A stretch of DNA of 64,000 nucleotides from Carnobacterium_A antarcticum (GTDB lineage Bacteria > Bacillota > Bacilli > Lactobacillales > Carnobacteriaceae), in assembly GCF_042658365.1 (NCBI RefSeq), contig NZ_JBHSQC010000011.1. One strand, given 5' to 3'. Positions 34,968 through 44,177 of this stretch are shown piece by piece (position 1 is the stretch's first letter; the number at the start of each line of letters is the position of its first letter). A model generated the notes under the pieces. That model worked only from the letters and a program-made list of their open reading frames with translations. It was not told the origin of the DNA and ran no database searches. The position numbers and the translations under genes are program-made.

Positions 34968-36199
34968 TACACAATCTATTGATCAGTACTTTTTTAAGTT
35001 TGAAAGCTCATAAATTCCGTGTCTTTCTAACGATGCTGGGAATCATCATTGGAATCTCTTCGGTCGTTACGATTGCAGCTTTAGGCGAAGGCATCCGGCA
35101 ACAGACATTGGAACTAGCTGATTCAGCTAATGCCAATGAAATTCGGATGCAGTATACACTGCCGATGACTGAAGAAACGATGTACCATGAAGAGTCTAAT
35201 TTTGTGTTTTCTCGAATCGACATGAAACGCATTCAAAAAATCGATGGAGTCGCTTCTGTTTTACCTGATTATGGAGAAGGAATGGGTATGGGCAGTACAG
35301 AAATGATCAGCGGCGAGTTCGATTACTTTGGTCAAACGGCTTCAGTCCAATTGACGCCATACAGTAAGCAGCAGCCTCTTTTATACGGCCGAGATATCAC
35401 ACCAGCGGATGCCAATCATGATGTGATTGTTTTGTCTCATGATATCTTCGACTATGGAATCATGATCGATGATCCAGAAGAGATGATCGATCAAGCCATC
35501 GCTATTAATGGCTATATGTATAAAGTCATTGGTATCAAACAGCCATATGACTATGGTAGTATGTCACTGAGCGGCGGTGAAGAAGATTATATGTCTGCCA
35601 TGACTTCCGTTGTGTCTCGGGCCTCTTATAATGAATTGACCAGGTTTAAACCGATCAGTGCATTAAAAATAAAAGTAGAGGAAACGGCGGATCGTTATGC
35701 TGTGACCGAAGCTGTTACCCAATCATTAATCGAAAGTTACCCCGATGAAGAAGGAATTTTTGAAGAAGATCGTTCAAATGAAGAAATGCAGCAAGAAATG
35801 GAAAGTTACATGTCGGGTATCGTTAATTTTCTGATGGCCATTACCGCCATTTCCTTATTGGTAGGAGGCATTGGCGTGATGAACATCATGTACGTTTCGG
35901 TGACTGAGCGCAAAAGAGAAATCGGGATTCGCCGTGCGATCGGAGCAAAACCGCGCAATATTCTTTTCCAATTTATTTTAGAAGCGGCTTTTATTACGTT
36001 TATCGGCGGAATAGTCGGTTTGGCATTTGGTTATGGAATCGCCTTATTAGTCGGCAATTTTATGGAACTCCAACCTGTGTTGACGATGCAGACGATTCTG
36101 TTGTCGACCTCTGTTTCTGTTTTGACCGGATTATTTTTCGGAATCATGCCAGCGATCAACGCAGCTAAAATGGATCCAATCAAAGCGATTTATCAATAA
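34964..36199 (+). CDS. MacB-type ABC transporter permease
   Basis: A 411-residue permease: N-terminal helix after a short cytoplasmic start (LSLKAHKFRVFLTMLGIIIGISSVVTI), an extracellular MacB core domain (~45-275), then three C-terminal helices of the FtsX domain beginning ISLLVGGIGVMNIMYVSVTERKREIGIRRAIGA, the typical family signature. It completes the adaptor-ATPase-permease exporter. Confidence 0.9.
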   Translation: MIHNLLISTFLSLKAHKFRVFLTMLGIIIGISSVVTIAALGEGIRQQTLELADSANANEIRMQYTLPMTEETMYHEESNFVFSRIDMKRIQKIDGVASVLPDYGEGMGMGSTEMISGEFDYFGQTASVQLTPYSKQQPLLYGRDITPADANHDVIVLSHDIFDYGIMIDDPEEMIDQAIAINGYMYKVIGIKQPYDYGSMSLSGGEEDYMSAMTSVVSRASYNELTRFKPISALKIKVEETADRYAVTEAVTQSLIESYPDEEGIFEEDRSNEEMQQEMESYMSGIVNFLMAITAISLLVGGIGVMNIMYVSVTERKREIGIRRAIGAKPRNILFQFILEAAFITFIGGIVGLAFGYGIALLVGNFMELQPVLTMQTILLSTSVSVLTGLFFGIMPAINAAKMDPIKAIYQ

Positions 36200-36332
36200 A
36201 ATCAATAAAAAATTGGAAAAGTCATACGCAGATAACGAAAAGAATTCAAAACGTTTAGAAACGCAACTCAAAAATAATGTCATAAAAAGATGAGATGAAG
36301 GACATGAAATTTTAATAGAGAGGTGGATATAG

Positions 36333-36617
36333 ATGAATTTTTGGTTTTTTTGGTTTATTCTAATCGGGCTCTTATTAGTATGGAGTGCCATTAATGAAAT
36401 GAAGAAAGAAAACAAGGAATTAAAAAAGAGGTTAGATGACTTGGCAAAGGCTACAGGTTATGAAGAGTTATCCAGCAATTATGTTGAGGAGCCTTTGAAA
36501 TCAGAGTTAGCAATGTTGAAAAACAAAGGAGAAGATATTCAAGCAGTTAAGTTGTTGAGAGAAAAGACAGGCATGGGCTTAGTACATGCGAAACAATTTA
36601 TTGATGAGTTAGAGTAA
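36333..36617 (+). CDS. small membrane protein with an L7/L12-like C-terminal domain
   Basis: A 94-residue protein: one N-terminal membrane helix (WFFWFILIGLLLVW), a charged coiled stretch (NEMKKENKELKKRLDDLAKA), then about 40 residues ending IQAVKLLREKTGMGLVHAKQFIDELE, which match the helix-turn part of the ribosomal L7/L12 C-terminal domain (normally KxVREITGLGLKEAKxxVE). It is not ribosomal L7/L12, which has no membrane helix. The family is widespread but of unknown role; the domain may bind a translation GTPase or simply be a borrowed fold. GAGAGG ribosome site. Confidence 0.8.
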   Translation: MNFWFFWFILIGLLLVWSAINEMKKENKELKKRLDDLAKATGYEELSSNYVEEPLKSELAMLKNKGEDIQAVKLLREKTGMGLVHAKQFIDELE

Positions 36618-36639
36618 TAAGCAAAGCAAACGATAAAAT

Positions 36640-36690
36640 AGAGATTCAACCAAAAGAGGCATTGTCCATTTTGTTTGAATCTCTTGTTTT
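36640..36690 (+). terminator. terminator after the L7/L12-like gene
   Basis: A 10-bp stem AGAGATTCAA with TTGAATCTCT, extended inward by AAAA/TTTT, then a T-rich run. Confidence 0.75.
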
Positions 36691-36805
36691 ATTCTCTAAG
36701 AGGTTTTGGTTTTAGCTTGTGATAAGGTTAAAAATTTTCCAACAGTTAACTTAATAGGGTAAACTAAAGTTATTCATAACAAGGAATCTGAAGGAGGAGA
36801 GCCAA

Positions 36806-38068
36806 ATGTTAGCAGGATTAGAAAAATATGTATTGCCGGTCTTTTTAAAAATTGGAGAAAACAAAGTACTGGTTGCCATCCGTAATGGATTGACTTTGAC
36901 GATTCCTTTTACGATTGTCGGAAGCTTTTTTTTGATTTTAGGAAACTTGCCGATCAAAGCCTGGACGGATTTCATAGAACCTGTTTCCGGAATGTTGAAT
37001 GCTCCTGTTTCAGTGACTTTTGGCGTTTTGGGTTTAATTGTGGCGATTGGAATAGGGTATAACCTCGCTATAGGGTTTGGTGTAGATCCCATTTCCAATA
37101 CAGTGATCACAACTGTCGCTTTTCTATTAGCGACATTAACGGAAGACTTCACAATCGATCCTGCTTTATTGGATGCCACCGGCATGTTTACCGCTATTTT
37201 GGTAGCAATTTTTACTACATTTGTTTACCGTTTTTTCGTCGTTAAGAACATCACCATAAAAATGCCTGAAGGCGTTCCGCCTTCAGTATCTCGGTCATTT
37301 GCCAGTATGATGCCAGCTGCTACAGTGATCGGCAGTATTTGGATCATTCATGTTTTATTGAAAATCAATTTAAATGAGATCTTGCAATGGATTTTTCAGC
37401 CGCTGGTTTTTGGGTTGAGCACATTGCCAGGTTTGATGGTCTATACATTATTGGCCTGTTTTTTGTGGAGCTGCGGTATTCATGGACCAAATGTTTTAGC
37501 TGGGATCGCAACTCCGATTTTCTTGAGCTACTTAGCTGCTAATACAGCGGCATTTCAAAATGGCCAGCCGATTCCTTATGAAGTAGCCGACGGGTTCTGG
37601 ATTTTATTTATGAGCATTGGCGGATCCGGTGGCACGATGGGGTTGGTATTGGCGATGCTGCGTTCAAAAAGCAAACTATACCGTTCTCTTGGGAAACTGT
37701 CTTTTCCATCAGCTATCTTTTGTATCAATGAGCCGGTGATTTTTGGTTTTCCTATTGTGATGAATCCGCTAATGATGATTCCATTTATTGCGACACCGAT
37801 GGTTCTAGGAGCAAGCAGTTATGTATTGATGAAAGTCGGTATTATCGGGAAAATTGTTTTTCTCGTTCCTTGGACAATTCCGCCAATCATTGGACCTTAC
37901 TTAGCAACGAATGGCAATATCCCAGCCGCTATTTGGTCAGTTTGTACTATTGTGATTTCTTATTTGATTTATTTGCCATTCTTTAAGATTGCGGAAAAAA
38001 AACAGTTGCTGATCGAATTAGGGGACAATAAAAAAATAACTGAAGAAACGGTGGTTGCTGATCATTAA
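36806..38068 (+). CDS. PTS lactose/cellobiose-type EIIC, orphan
   Basis: A 420-residue EIIC of the lactose/N,N'-diacetylchitobiose/cellobiose family: about ten hydrophobic segments, the conserved SCGIHGPNVL and later FCINEPVIFGFPIVMNP with the catalytic glutamate. It forms the sugar channel and needs EIIA and EIIB partners, none of which is in the window, nor is a glycosidase; it must borrow them from another locus. AAGGAGGAG ribosome site; single-gene unit with its own terminator. Confidence 0.88.
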   Translation: MLAGLEKYVLPVFLKIGENKVLVAIRNGLTLTIPFTIVGSFFLILGNLPIKAWTDFIEPVSGMLNAPVSVTFGVLGLIVAIGIGYNLAIGFGVDPISNTVITTVAFLLATLTEDFTIDPALLDATGMFTAILVAIFTTFVYRFFVVKNITIKMPEGVPPSVSRSFASMMPAATVIGSIWIIHVLLKINLNEILQWIFQPLVFGLSTLPGLMVYTLLACFLWSCGIHGPNVLAGIATPIFLSYLAANTAAFQNGQPIPYEVADGFWILFMSIGGSGGTMGLVLAMLRSKSKLYRSLGKLSFPSAIFCINEPVIFGFPIVMNPLMMIPFIATPMVLGASSYVLMKVGIIGKIVFLVPWTIPPIIGPYLATNGNIPAAIWSVCTIVISYLIYLPFFKIAEKKQLLIELGDNKKITEETVVADH

Positions 38069-38099
38069 TTTGGAACAGGATGACATCTAAAAAAGGATT

Positions 38100-38144
38100 A
38101 AGAAGAACATTGCGCAAAAATAAAGCGTCGTTCTTCTTTTTTTA
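38100..38144 (+). terminator. terminator after the orphan EIIC
   Basis: A 9-bp stem AAGAAGAAC with GTTCTTCTT followed by T6. Confidence 0.8.
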
Positions 38145-38267
38145 TTTATTCATTCATTAAGAAAAGTTTAATTTTTTAACAAATGGTATAGATCCAAGGG
38201 GAAGAAATGTAAAAACTAAAAATGATGTGGCATAATGTAAAGGGATACATCATAAGGAGGTGCGGTT

Positions 38268-38908
38268 GTGCATAAAAAGAATCGAATGATTAAAGGCATA
38301 GCGCTTTTTTTGCCTTATTGGTCAATCCAGTGAAACACAAACTGGTATCTTGGATGAATCAACACTACTTAAAACAAGAATTAACACTCGCAACTGTAGA
38401 GCGTAACCAACAAGTTGCAAGTACATTTGATTATGACAGCATTGAGAACCTTGATTTGAAAACCATAGTGAAAGCTAGTCAAAAAATTCAAGATATGCCA
38501 ATCGTTGGAAAACTTGTGATTCCCACAGCTAAAATTGACATGCCAATCATCAAAGGCGTTTCCAATGAAGGATTGGCAGTAGGGGCAGTTACATTAGCAC
38601 CTGATCAAACAATGGGCGAAGGCAACTACACATTAGCTGGAAATTATTTAGATAACTCTAACTTATTGTTCGGTCCATTGCATCAGCTGAAAAAGGGCCA
38701 AAAAATATATATGACTGATTTGGAAATGGTCTATATCTATGTCATGACTAGCAGTCTAACCGTAGATTCAAAAGAAATACCGCTATGGGATGAACAGATA
38801 GATGAAAAGATGCTGACATTGATTACTTGCAACCTGACAGAACAACAACGGTATGTTCTGCGTGCTAAATTTATTGAAAAAGTACCAAGAGAAGGTTTTT
38901 TGCTTTGA
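38268..38908 (+). pseudogene. decayed class A-like sortase (frameshift and lost catalytic histidine)
   Basis: A GTG at 38268 after AAGGAGG opens a frame VHKKNRMIKGIALF that is followed, after a seven-T run at 38305-38311, by a frame change; one extra T would join it to the long frame (VNPVKHKLVSWMNQHYL onward). The long frame carries the sortase fold (VGKLVIPTAKIDMPIIKGVS; the catalytic cysteine in LITCNL; the arginine in YVLRAKF). The catalytic histidine, normally AGH, is AGN here (GNYTLAGNYLDN). Two independent lesions suggest an inactive gene. No LPXTG protein is encoded nearby. A sequencing error in the T run could explain the first lesion but not the second. Confidence 0.75.
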
Positions 38909-38929
38909 TGGAATTTACATAAAATAAGA

Positions 38930-38972
38930 AAAATGATCTAATATTCAGGGATGAATAAAGGTCATTTTTTTA
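38930..38972 (+). terminator. terminator after the sortase pseudogene
   Basis: A 10-bp stem AAAATGATCT with AGGTCATTTT (one wobble) followed by T. Confidence 0.65.
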
Positions 38973-39053
38973 ATTTAAATTTCTTCATATTTTAATATAA
39001 CTGCTTCATTAAAGTAAATTTATATTCTTTGTGCTATATTATACTTACAAGTA

Positions 39054-39067
39054 AGTAACCGCTTTCA
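39054..39067. promoter_or_regulatory. candidate cre (CcpA) site upstream of the arc regulator
   Basis: Read on the minus strand, TGAAAGCGGTTACT fits the cre consensus at 13 of 14 positions. It lies just after a TATATT/TATACT -10 region and 33 bases before the regulator's start, a roadblock position. ADI operons in lactic acid bacteria are known to be under carbon catabolite repression. Confidence 0.5.
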
Positions 39068-39099
39068 TTTATTTTCGAAATATGTGAGGAGAGAGTAAA

Positions 39100-39804
39100 A
39101 TGCCAACTAAACAGATGAAGCTTAACCAATTGTATGAATTACGCTACAAACCTGTTTTTTCAAATTTTACCGATAGAGAGTTTAACTGCCTTAAAAACGA
39201 GTTTTTTTTTAGAACCTATAAAAAAGGCCAAGTCTTATTTGATGAAGGAGATAAGCGCGAAAAAATATATTATCTAGCCAAAGGATTAGTTCGAATCGAA
39301 AGCTATGATGAAAGCGATACTTTCTCATATATCGACTATACTAAACCAGACACCTTATTCCCGTATGGGGGGATGTTTTCTGATGAAGAGTATTATTTTT
39401 CTGCTTATGCTGTTACTGATATTGAAGTATACTATATTCCCACTAAAATATTTGAAGAACAGGTAACATCTAATGCAGAACAACTTCTGTACCTTTACAA
39501 AAATATCGCTGTGCTTTTAAAACAGCAAGAGAAGCGCATTCAATATTTAGCCATTTCCAGTGCAACCAGTCGTATTGTTAAAACATTGTCTTACTTGATG
39601 GAAGAATTGGGTATCTATACAACACCTGCTCTAATTGAAATTCCTTTTCCAATTACAATCAACGAGATTGCTGACATCAGCGGCTGCTCCAGAGAAACAG
39701 TTGGGAGTGTAGTGAAACAGTTAAAAGAAGCAAGGAAAATCGAATATGAACGTAAACATTTTGCGTTTAAAGACATCACTTATTTTAAATCTTTTTCTGA
39801 CTAA
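39100..39804 (+). CDS. Crp/Fnr-family regulator, ArcR-like
   Basis: A 234-residue protein: cyclic-nucleotide-binding-fold sensor domain (KKGQVLFDEGDKREKIYYLAKGLVRIE), dimer helix, and a C-terminal HTH (ITINEIADISGCSRETVGSVVKQLKEA). It lacks the cysteine cluster of [4Fe-4S] FNR proteins. Relatives ArcR and Flp activate arginine-deiminase operons, in keeping with arcABDC 540 bases downstream. AGGAGAG ribosome site. The N-terminus is free of extra domains. Confidence 0.85.
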   Translation: MPTKQMKLNQLYELRYKPVFSNFTDREFNCLKNEFFFRTYKKGQVLFDEGDKREKIYYLAKGLVRIESYDESDTFSYIDYTKPDTLFPYGGMFSDEEYYFSAYAVTDIEVYYIPTKIFEEQVTSNAEQLLYLYKNIAVLLKQQEKRIQYLAISSATSRIVKTLSYLMEELGIYTTPALIEIPFPITINEIADISGCSRETVGSVVKQLKEARKIEYERKHFAFKDITYFKSFSD

Positions 39805-40241
39805 AGAAGGTTAGGATATAATTTAAAAGAGAATTTTTTATGAATTGTCATGCGCTTTAATTCACATGTTTTTAGAGGTTTTTGTGTATAATAGATAAAC
39901 TAAAAAAACCGCGAACGTTAAAACAGGTTGTTTTTGCTTTAGATAATGATTAATGCACATTTAAACTGCTCATGTTTTTGTGAGATTGTCTAAATGAAAT
40001 ATCTCAAATCGTAATTAAAGAAGAGTATCGAGAATCTATTTAACCCAGCTGTTCCATTTTTAGTACACAAACTTTAAAGTAGCTCAGAATTCAATTTGCA
40101 ATTTGGAACAAGAGTTTATTCAAATTTTTTTAGAATTATTAAATTTATAAAAGATGTATAAACACATTAAATATACAGCATAATAAAGCGATTGATAACA
40201 GTTATACTTTATAAAGAATATATATGAAAAACCATTGTGAA

Positions 40242-40261
40242 AATGTGAGTAATTCGACATT
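40242..40261. promoter_or_regulatory. candidate ArcR/Crp-type site upstream of arcA
   Basis: The 539-base gap 39805-40343 is A/T-rich and gene-free. Within it AATGTGAGTAATTCGACATT is an inverted repeat containing TGTGA-N6-CGACA, 8 of 10 bases of the Crp/ArcR core TGTGA-N6-TCACA, about 85 bases before arcA. A TATAAT at about 39886 and a TGTATA/TATACA pair near 40150-40177 are also present but unassigned. Confidence 0.4.
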
Positions 40262-40343
40262 TTGTTTGATGATTAATGCGTTTCTTTTTATTTTGTTACC
40301 GCTATTATAAGGATGTAAGAATAAACCAGAGGAGGAAACTAAA

Positions 40344-41582
40344 ATGAATAAACCGATTCATGTTATGTCAGAGATTGGACCGTTAAAAACTGTTTTATTG
40401 AAAAGGCCAGGAAAAGAAGTTGAAAATTTAACACCCGCTATTATGGAACGTTTATTGTTTGATGATATCCCTCATTTGCCAGTTATTCAAAAAGAACACG
40501 ATGCTTTTGCTAAAACATTAGAAGATAATGGTGTGGAAGTATTGTATTTAGAAAAATTATCGGCGGAAGCTATTGATGCGGGAAATATCAAGGAAGAGTT
40601 TATTGACCGTATGTTAGCTGAATCAAATATTGAATCAGAAGCGGTTATGAGTGCATTAAAAGATCATCTAATGAAATTTGAAACACAGGAAATGGTAGAT
40701 ACTATAATGGCAGGCGTTCGTAAAAAAGATATCGCTATTCCGTCAAATGATTTAACGACAGCTTCCAATGGAGAAGACTATCCTTTTTATATGGATCCAA
40801 TGCCAAACCTTTATTTCACTAGAGATCCGGCTGCTTCATTAGGTAATGGAGTGACGGTTAACCATATGACTTATGAAGCCCGTAATCGCGAGTCGATGTT
40901 TATTGAAACGATAATGAAGCACCATCCACGTTTTGCTGACCAAGGAGTCGAAATTTGGCGAGATCGGAATCACACTTCTCATATTGAAGGCGGAGATGAA
41001 CTGGTACTGAATGATAAAGTATTGGCTTTAGGTATCTCGCAACGAACTTCAGCTAAAGCAATTGAAAAGCTAGCTCATGAATTGTTTGATCGCCATTCAA
41101 ATTTCGAAAGAATATTGGCTATTAAGATTCCTAACGTGCGGGCTATGATGCATTTGGATACCGTCTTCACGATGGTAGATTATGATAAATTTACAATACA
41201 TCCTGGTATTCAAAAAAATGGCGGAGAAGTAGATACGTATATCCTTGAACAAGGTGAGGAATCCGGCAAGCTTAAAATTACTCACCGCAAAGATTTGCAA
41301 GAGGTTTTACGCGAAGCGCTTGGTGTAGAAAAATTAGATTTGATTCCTTGTGGCGGAGGCGATGCCATTGCAGCCCCTCGTGAGCAATGGAATGATGGCT
41401 CGAATACATTGGCTATCGCTCCAGGAGTAGTAGTTACCTATGACCGAAATTATGTATCGAATGAACTATTACGGCAACATGGAATTAAAGTAATTGAAAT
41501 TGCCTCGAGTGAACTTTCTAGAGGTCGTGGCGGTCCTCGCTGTATGAGCATGCCGTTAGTTCGTGAAGACATAAAACGCTAA
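40344..41582 (+). CDS. arcA: arginine deiminase
   Basis: A 412-residue ADI: substrate-binding FTRDPAASLG, catalytic HLDTVFTMVD (His and Asp), and the nucleophilic cysteine in GRGGPRCMSMPL at the C-terminus. It converts arginine to citrulline and ammonia, the first step of the ADI pathway. GGAGGAA ribosome site. It heads arcABDC; ammonia production also counters acid stress. Confidence 0.96.
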   Translation: MNKPIHVMSEIGPLKTVLLKRPGKEVENLTPAIMERLLFDDIPHLPVIQKEHDAFAKTLEDNGVEVLYLEKLSAEAIDAGNIKEEFIDRMLAESNIESEAVMSALKDHLMKFETQEMVDTIMAGVRKKDIAIPSNDLTTASNGEDYPFYMDPMPNLYFTRDPAASLGNGVTVNHMTYEARNRESMFIETIMKHHPRFADQGVEIWRDRNHTSHIEGGDELVLNDKVLALGISQRTSAKAIEKLAHELFDRHSNFERILAIKIPNVRAMMHLDTVFTMVDYDKFTIHPGIQKNGGEVDTYILEQGEESGKLKITHRKDLQEVLREALGVEKLDLIPCGGGDAIAAPREQWNDGSNTLAIAPGVVVTYDRNYVSNELLRQHGIKVIEIASSELSRGRGGPRCMSMPLVREDIKR

Positions 41583-41619
41583 AAAGAGAGATAGGATAAA
41601 AAAACTAGGAGGAATAAAG

Positions 41620-42636
41620 ATGAGTAAACAAGTATTTCAAGGGCGCAGCTTCTTAGCTGAAAAGGACTTTACTAAAGAAGAGTTAGTGTATTTAATCGAG
41701 TTCTCAGAACATTTAAAATTATTGAAGAAAAAAGGTATTCCTCATCATTATTTAGAGGGGAAAAATATAGCTTTATTATTTGAAAAGGCTTCTACTCGAA
41801 CACGAGCTGCTTTCACAACAGCTGCCATTGATTTAGGTGCCCACCCTGAATATTTAGGCAAAGACGATATCCAACTGGGCAAAAAAGAATCGGTTGAAGA
41901 TACGGCTCGTGTATTAGGCAGTATGTTTGATGGAATAGAGTTTAGAGGATTCAGTCAACGCTCTGTAGAACAATTAGCTGAATTTTCAGGTGTGCCGGTT
42001 TGGAACGGTTTAACCGATGAATGGCATCCAACTCAAATGATTGCTGATTTTTTAACTGTTAAAGAAAACTTTGGCCGTTTAGAAGGGATCACTTTAGCGT
42101 ATGTCGGAGATGGACGTAATAATGTCGCCAATAGTTTATTGGTCACAGCAGCGATTCTAGGTGTAAACATACGGATTGTTTCTCCTAAATCTCTATTCCC
42201 TGAACAACATTTAATTGACATGGCACAAGAGTATGCCGAAGAAGCCGGTAGCGAAGTGATGATTACCGATGAAGTCGCTAAAGGAGTTAAGAACGCGGAT
42301 GTATTGTATACCGACGTATGGGTTTCAATGGGCGAAGAAGACAAATTTGCAGAACGTATCGAATTATTGACGCCTTATCAAATCAATATGGAAATGGTAC
42401 GCGCCACGGGTAAAGAAGATGTAATTATTTTACACTGTTTACCGGCTTTCCATGATGTCGAAACCGATTATGGAAAACAAGTGGAAAAAGATCATCACAT
42501 CACAGCGATGGAAATCACGGATGAAGCTTTCAGAAGCCCGCATGCGCGTCAATTCGTCCAAGCAGAGAATAGAATGCACTCGATCAAAGCGATCATGGCT
42601 GCTACTCTAGGCAACTTATTCATTCCTAAAGTCTAG
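41620..42636 (+). CDS. arcB: ornithine carbamoyltransferase, catabolic
   Basis: A 338-residue OTCase: carbamoyl-phosphate loop EKASTRTRAAF, ornithine and cysteine motif HCLPAFHD. Position 37 bases after arcA and before arcD and arcC marks it as the catabolic enzyme, which phosphorolyses citrulline to ornithine and carbamoyl phosphate. AGGAGGA ribosome site. Confidence 0.96.
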   Translation: MSKQVFQGRSFLAEKDFTKEELVYLIEFSEHLKLLKKKGIPHHYLEGKNIALLFEKASTRTRAAFTTAAIDLGAHPEYLGKDDIQLGKKESVEDTARVLGSMFDGIEFRGFSQRSVEQLAEFSGVPVWNGLTDEWHPTQMIADFLTVKENFGRLEGITLAYVGDGRNNVANSLLVTAAILGVNIRIVSPKSLFPEQHLIDMAQEYAEEAGSEVMITDEVAKGVKNADVLYTDVWVSMGEEDKFAERIELLTPYQINMEMVRATGKEDVIILHCLPAFHDVETDYGKQVEKDHHITAMEITDEAFRSPHARQFVQAENRMHSIKAIMAATLGNLFIPKV

Positions 42637-42730
42637 CTTTGACCCAATAGGTTACGAGCATGAGGAGTTTTGGTTCCCTGATGCTCTGATGCTGTCTTAA
42701 CAAATACAGTATGGGAATGGGGCAAATAAA

Positions 42731-44158
42731 ATGAATGAAAAAAAATTAGGATTGATCCCATTGATGAGTTTAGTCGTGGGATCAATTATTGGTGGCGGAA
42801 TTTTTAATTTAATGTCCGATATGGCACTAACAGCATCCCCCGGGCCGGTAATCATTGGCTGGTTAGTTACAGGTGTAGGAATGGGGTTATTGGCGTTCAG
42901 CTTTCAAAACTTATCTGCCAAACGGCCAGATCTAGAAGCCGGCATTTACAGTTATGCACGAGCAGGTTTTGGCGATTATATGGGCTTTAACTCTGCCTGG
43001 GGGTATTGGCTGTCTGCATTTTTAGGAAATGTAGCTTACGGAACGTTGATGTTCAGTTCGATAGGATATTTCTTCCCTTTGTTTGGGAATGGTCAGAACC
43101 TGGCTTCGGTTATCGGAGCGTCTATTATGCTTTGGCTTGTGCATGGATTGATTTTAAAAGGAATTCAGACAGCTTCGTTTATCAATACGATCGTTACATT
43201 TGCTAAATTGATTCCATTAGCTATATTCCTTGTAACGATGTTTATTGCATTTAGGCTAGATGTTTTTACCGCTGATTTTTGGGGAACACAAAATGGCAGT
43301 TTTAGTTTTGGAGAAGTGATGGACCAAGTCAGAGGGACTATGCTGGTAACAGTATGGGTATTTATCGGGATCGAAGGAGCCGTAGTTTTTTCTGGGCGTG
43401 CTGCGAAAAAATCAGACGTTGGAAAAGCTACTATTTTAGGGTTAGCTACTGTGATCAGTATTTATTTATTGACAACTATTTTATCAATGGGTGTCCTTTC
43501 TCGTCCTGAACTGGCTGAGCTAAATCAACCCGCAATGGCTTCTCTTTTAGAAAGTGTTGTTGGACACTGGGGTGCTATTTTGATTAATATAGGAGTGATC
43601 ATTTCCGTCGCTGGTGCTTGGCTGGCTTGGACCATGTTAACGGCTGAACTGCCTTATCAAGCTGCCAGAGAAGGATCGTTTCCGAAGTTTTTTACTAAGA
43701 AAAATAAAAATGATGCGCCGGTCAATTCGCTTATTTTTACCAATATTATTGTTCAATTGTTTTTATTTACATTTCTAATCAGTGAACGAGCTTATAATTT
43801 TGCTTTTTCTTTAGCTTCATCGGCTATTTTAATTCCTTATGCCTTTACAGCATTTTATCAGCTAAAATTATCATTATCGGAATCTAAAACTACTCCTAAC
43901 CGTACTAGAAATATAATGATCGGATTTTTTGGAAGTATTTTTTCTTTATGGTTGATTTATGCCGGAGGAATTAATTATCTATTGATCACTATGCTGCTTT
44001 ACGCTCCAGGAATTTTTATCTTTGCTTGGGCTCAAAAAGAGAATAATCGGAAAATTTTTACGAAAAACGAACTAATTGCTGCAGCGGCGATAATTGTTTT
44101 ATTTGGAGTAGCTTTAATTCAAATTTTTAATGGTTCAATTGATATTGGCAATATGTAA
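42731..44158 (+). CDS. arcD: arginine:ornithine antiporter
   Basis: A 475-residue APC-superfamily protein with about twelve to thirteen membrane segments and the opening motif SLVVGSIIGGGIFNL. It exchanges outside arginine for inside ornithine at no energy cost, completing the ADI cycle. The 94-base gap after arcB has a weak hairpin GAGCAT/ATGCTC but no clear terminator. Its GC-poor 3' end resembles its neighbours. Confidence 0.93.
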   Translation: MNEKKLGLIPLMSLVVGSIIGGGIFNLMSDMALTASPGPVIIGWLVTGVGMGLLAFSFQNLSAKRPDLEAGIYSYARAGFGDYMGFNSAWGYWLSAFLGNVAYGTLMFSSIGYFFPLFGNGQNLASVIGASIMLWLVHGLILKGIQTASFINTIVTFAKLIPLAIFLVTMFIAFRLDVFTADFWGTQNGSFSFGEVMDQVRGTMLVTVWVFIGIEGAVVFSGRAAKKSDVGKATILGLATVISIYLLTTILSMGVLSRPELAELNQPAMASLLESVVGHWGAILINIGVIISVAGAWLAWTMLTAELPYQAAREGSFPKFFTKKNKNDAPVNSLIFTNIIVQLFLFTFLISERAYNFAFSLASSAILIPYAFTAFYQLKLSLSESKTTPNRTRNIMIGFFGSIFSLWLIYAGGINYLLITMLLYAPGIFIFAWAQKENNRKIFTKNELIAAAAIIVLFGVALIQIFNGSIDIGNM

Positions 44159-44177
44159 ATGAGGGGACAGGACAACC

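Noticed and set aside
36806..38068. A complete cellobiose PTS
   Set aside because: Only the EIIC gene is present. No EIIA, EIIB, regulator or phospho-glucosidase gene lies in the flanking 10 kb.
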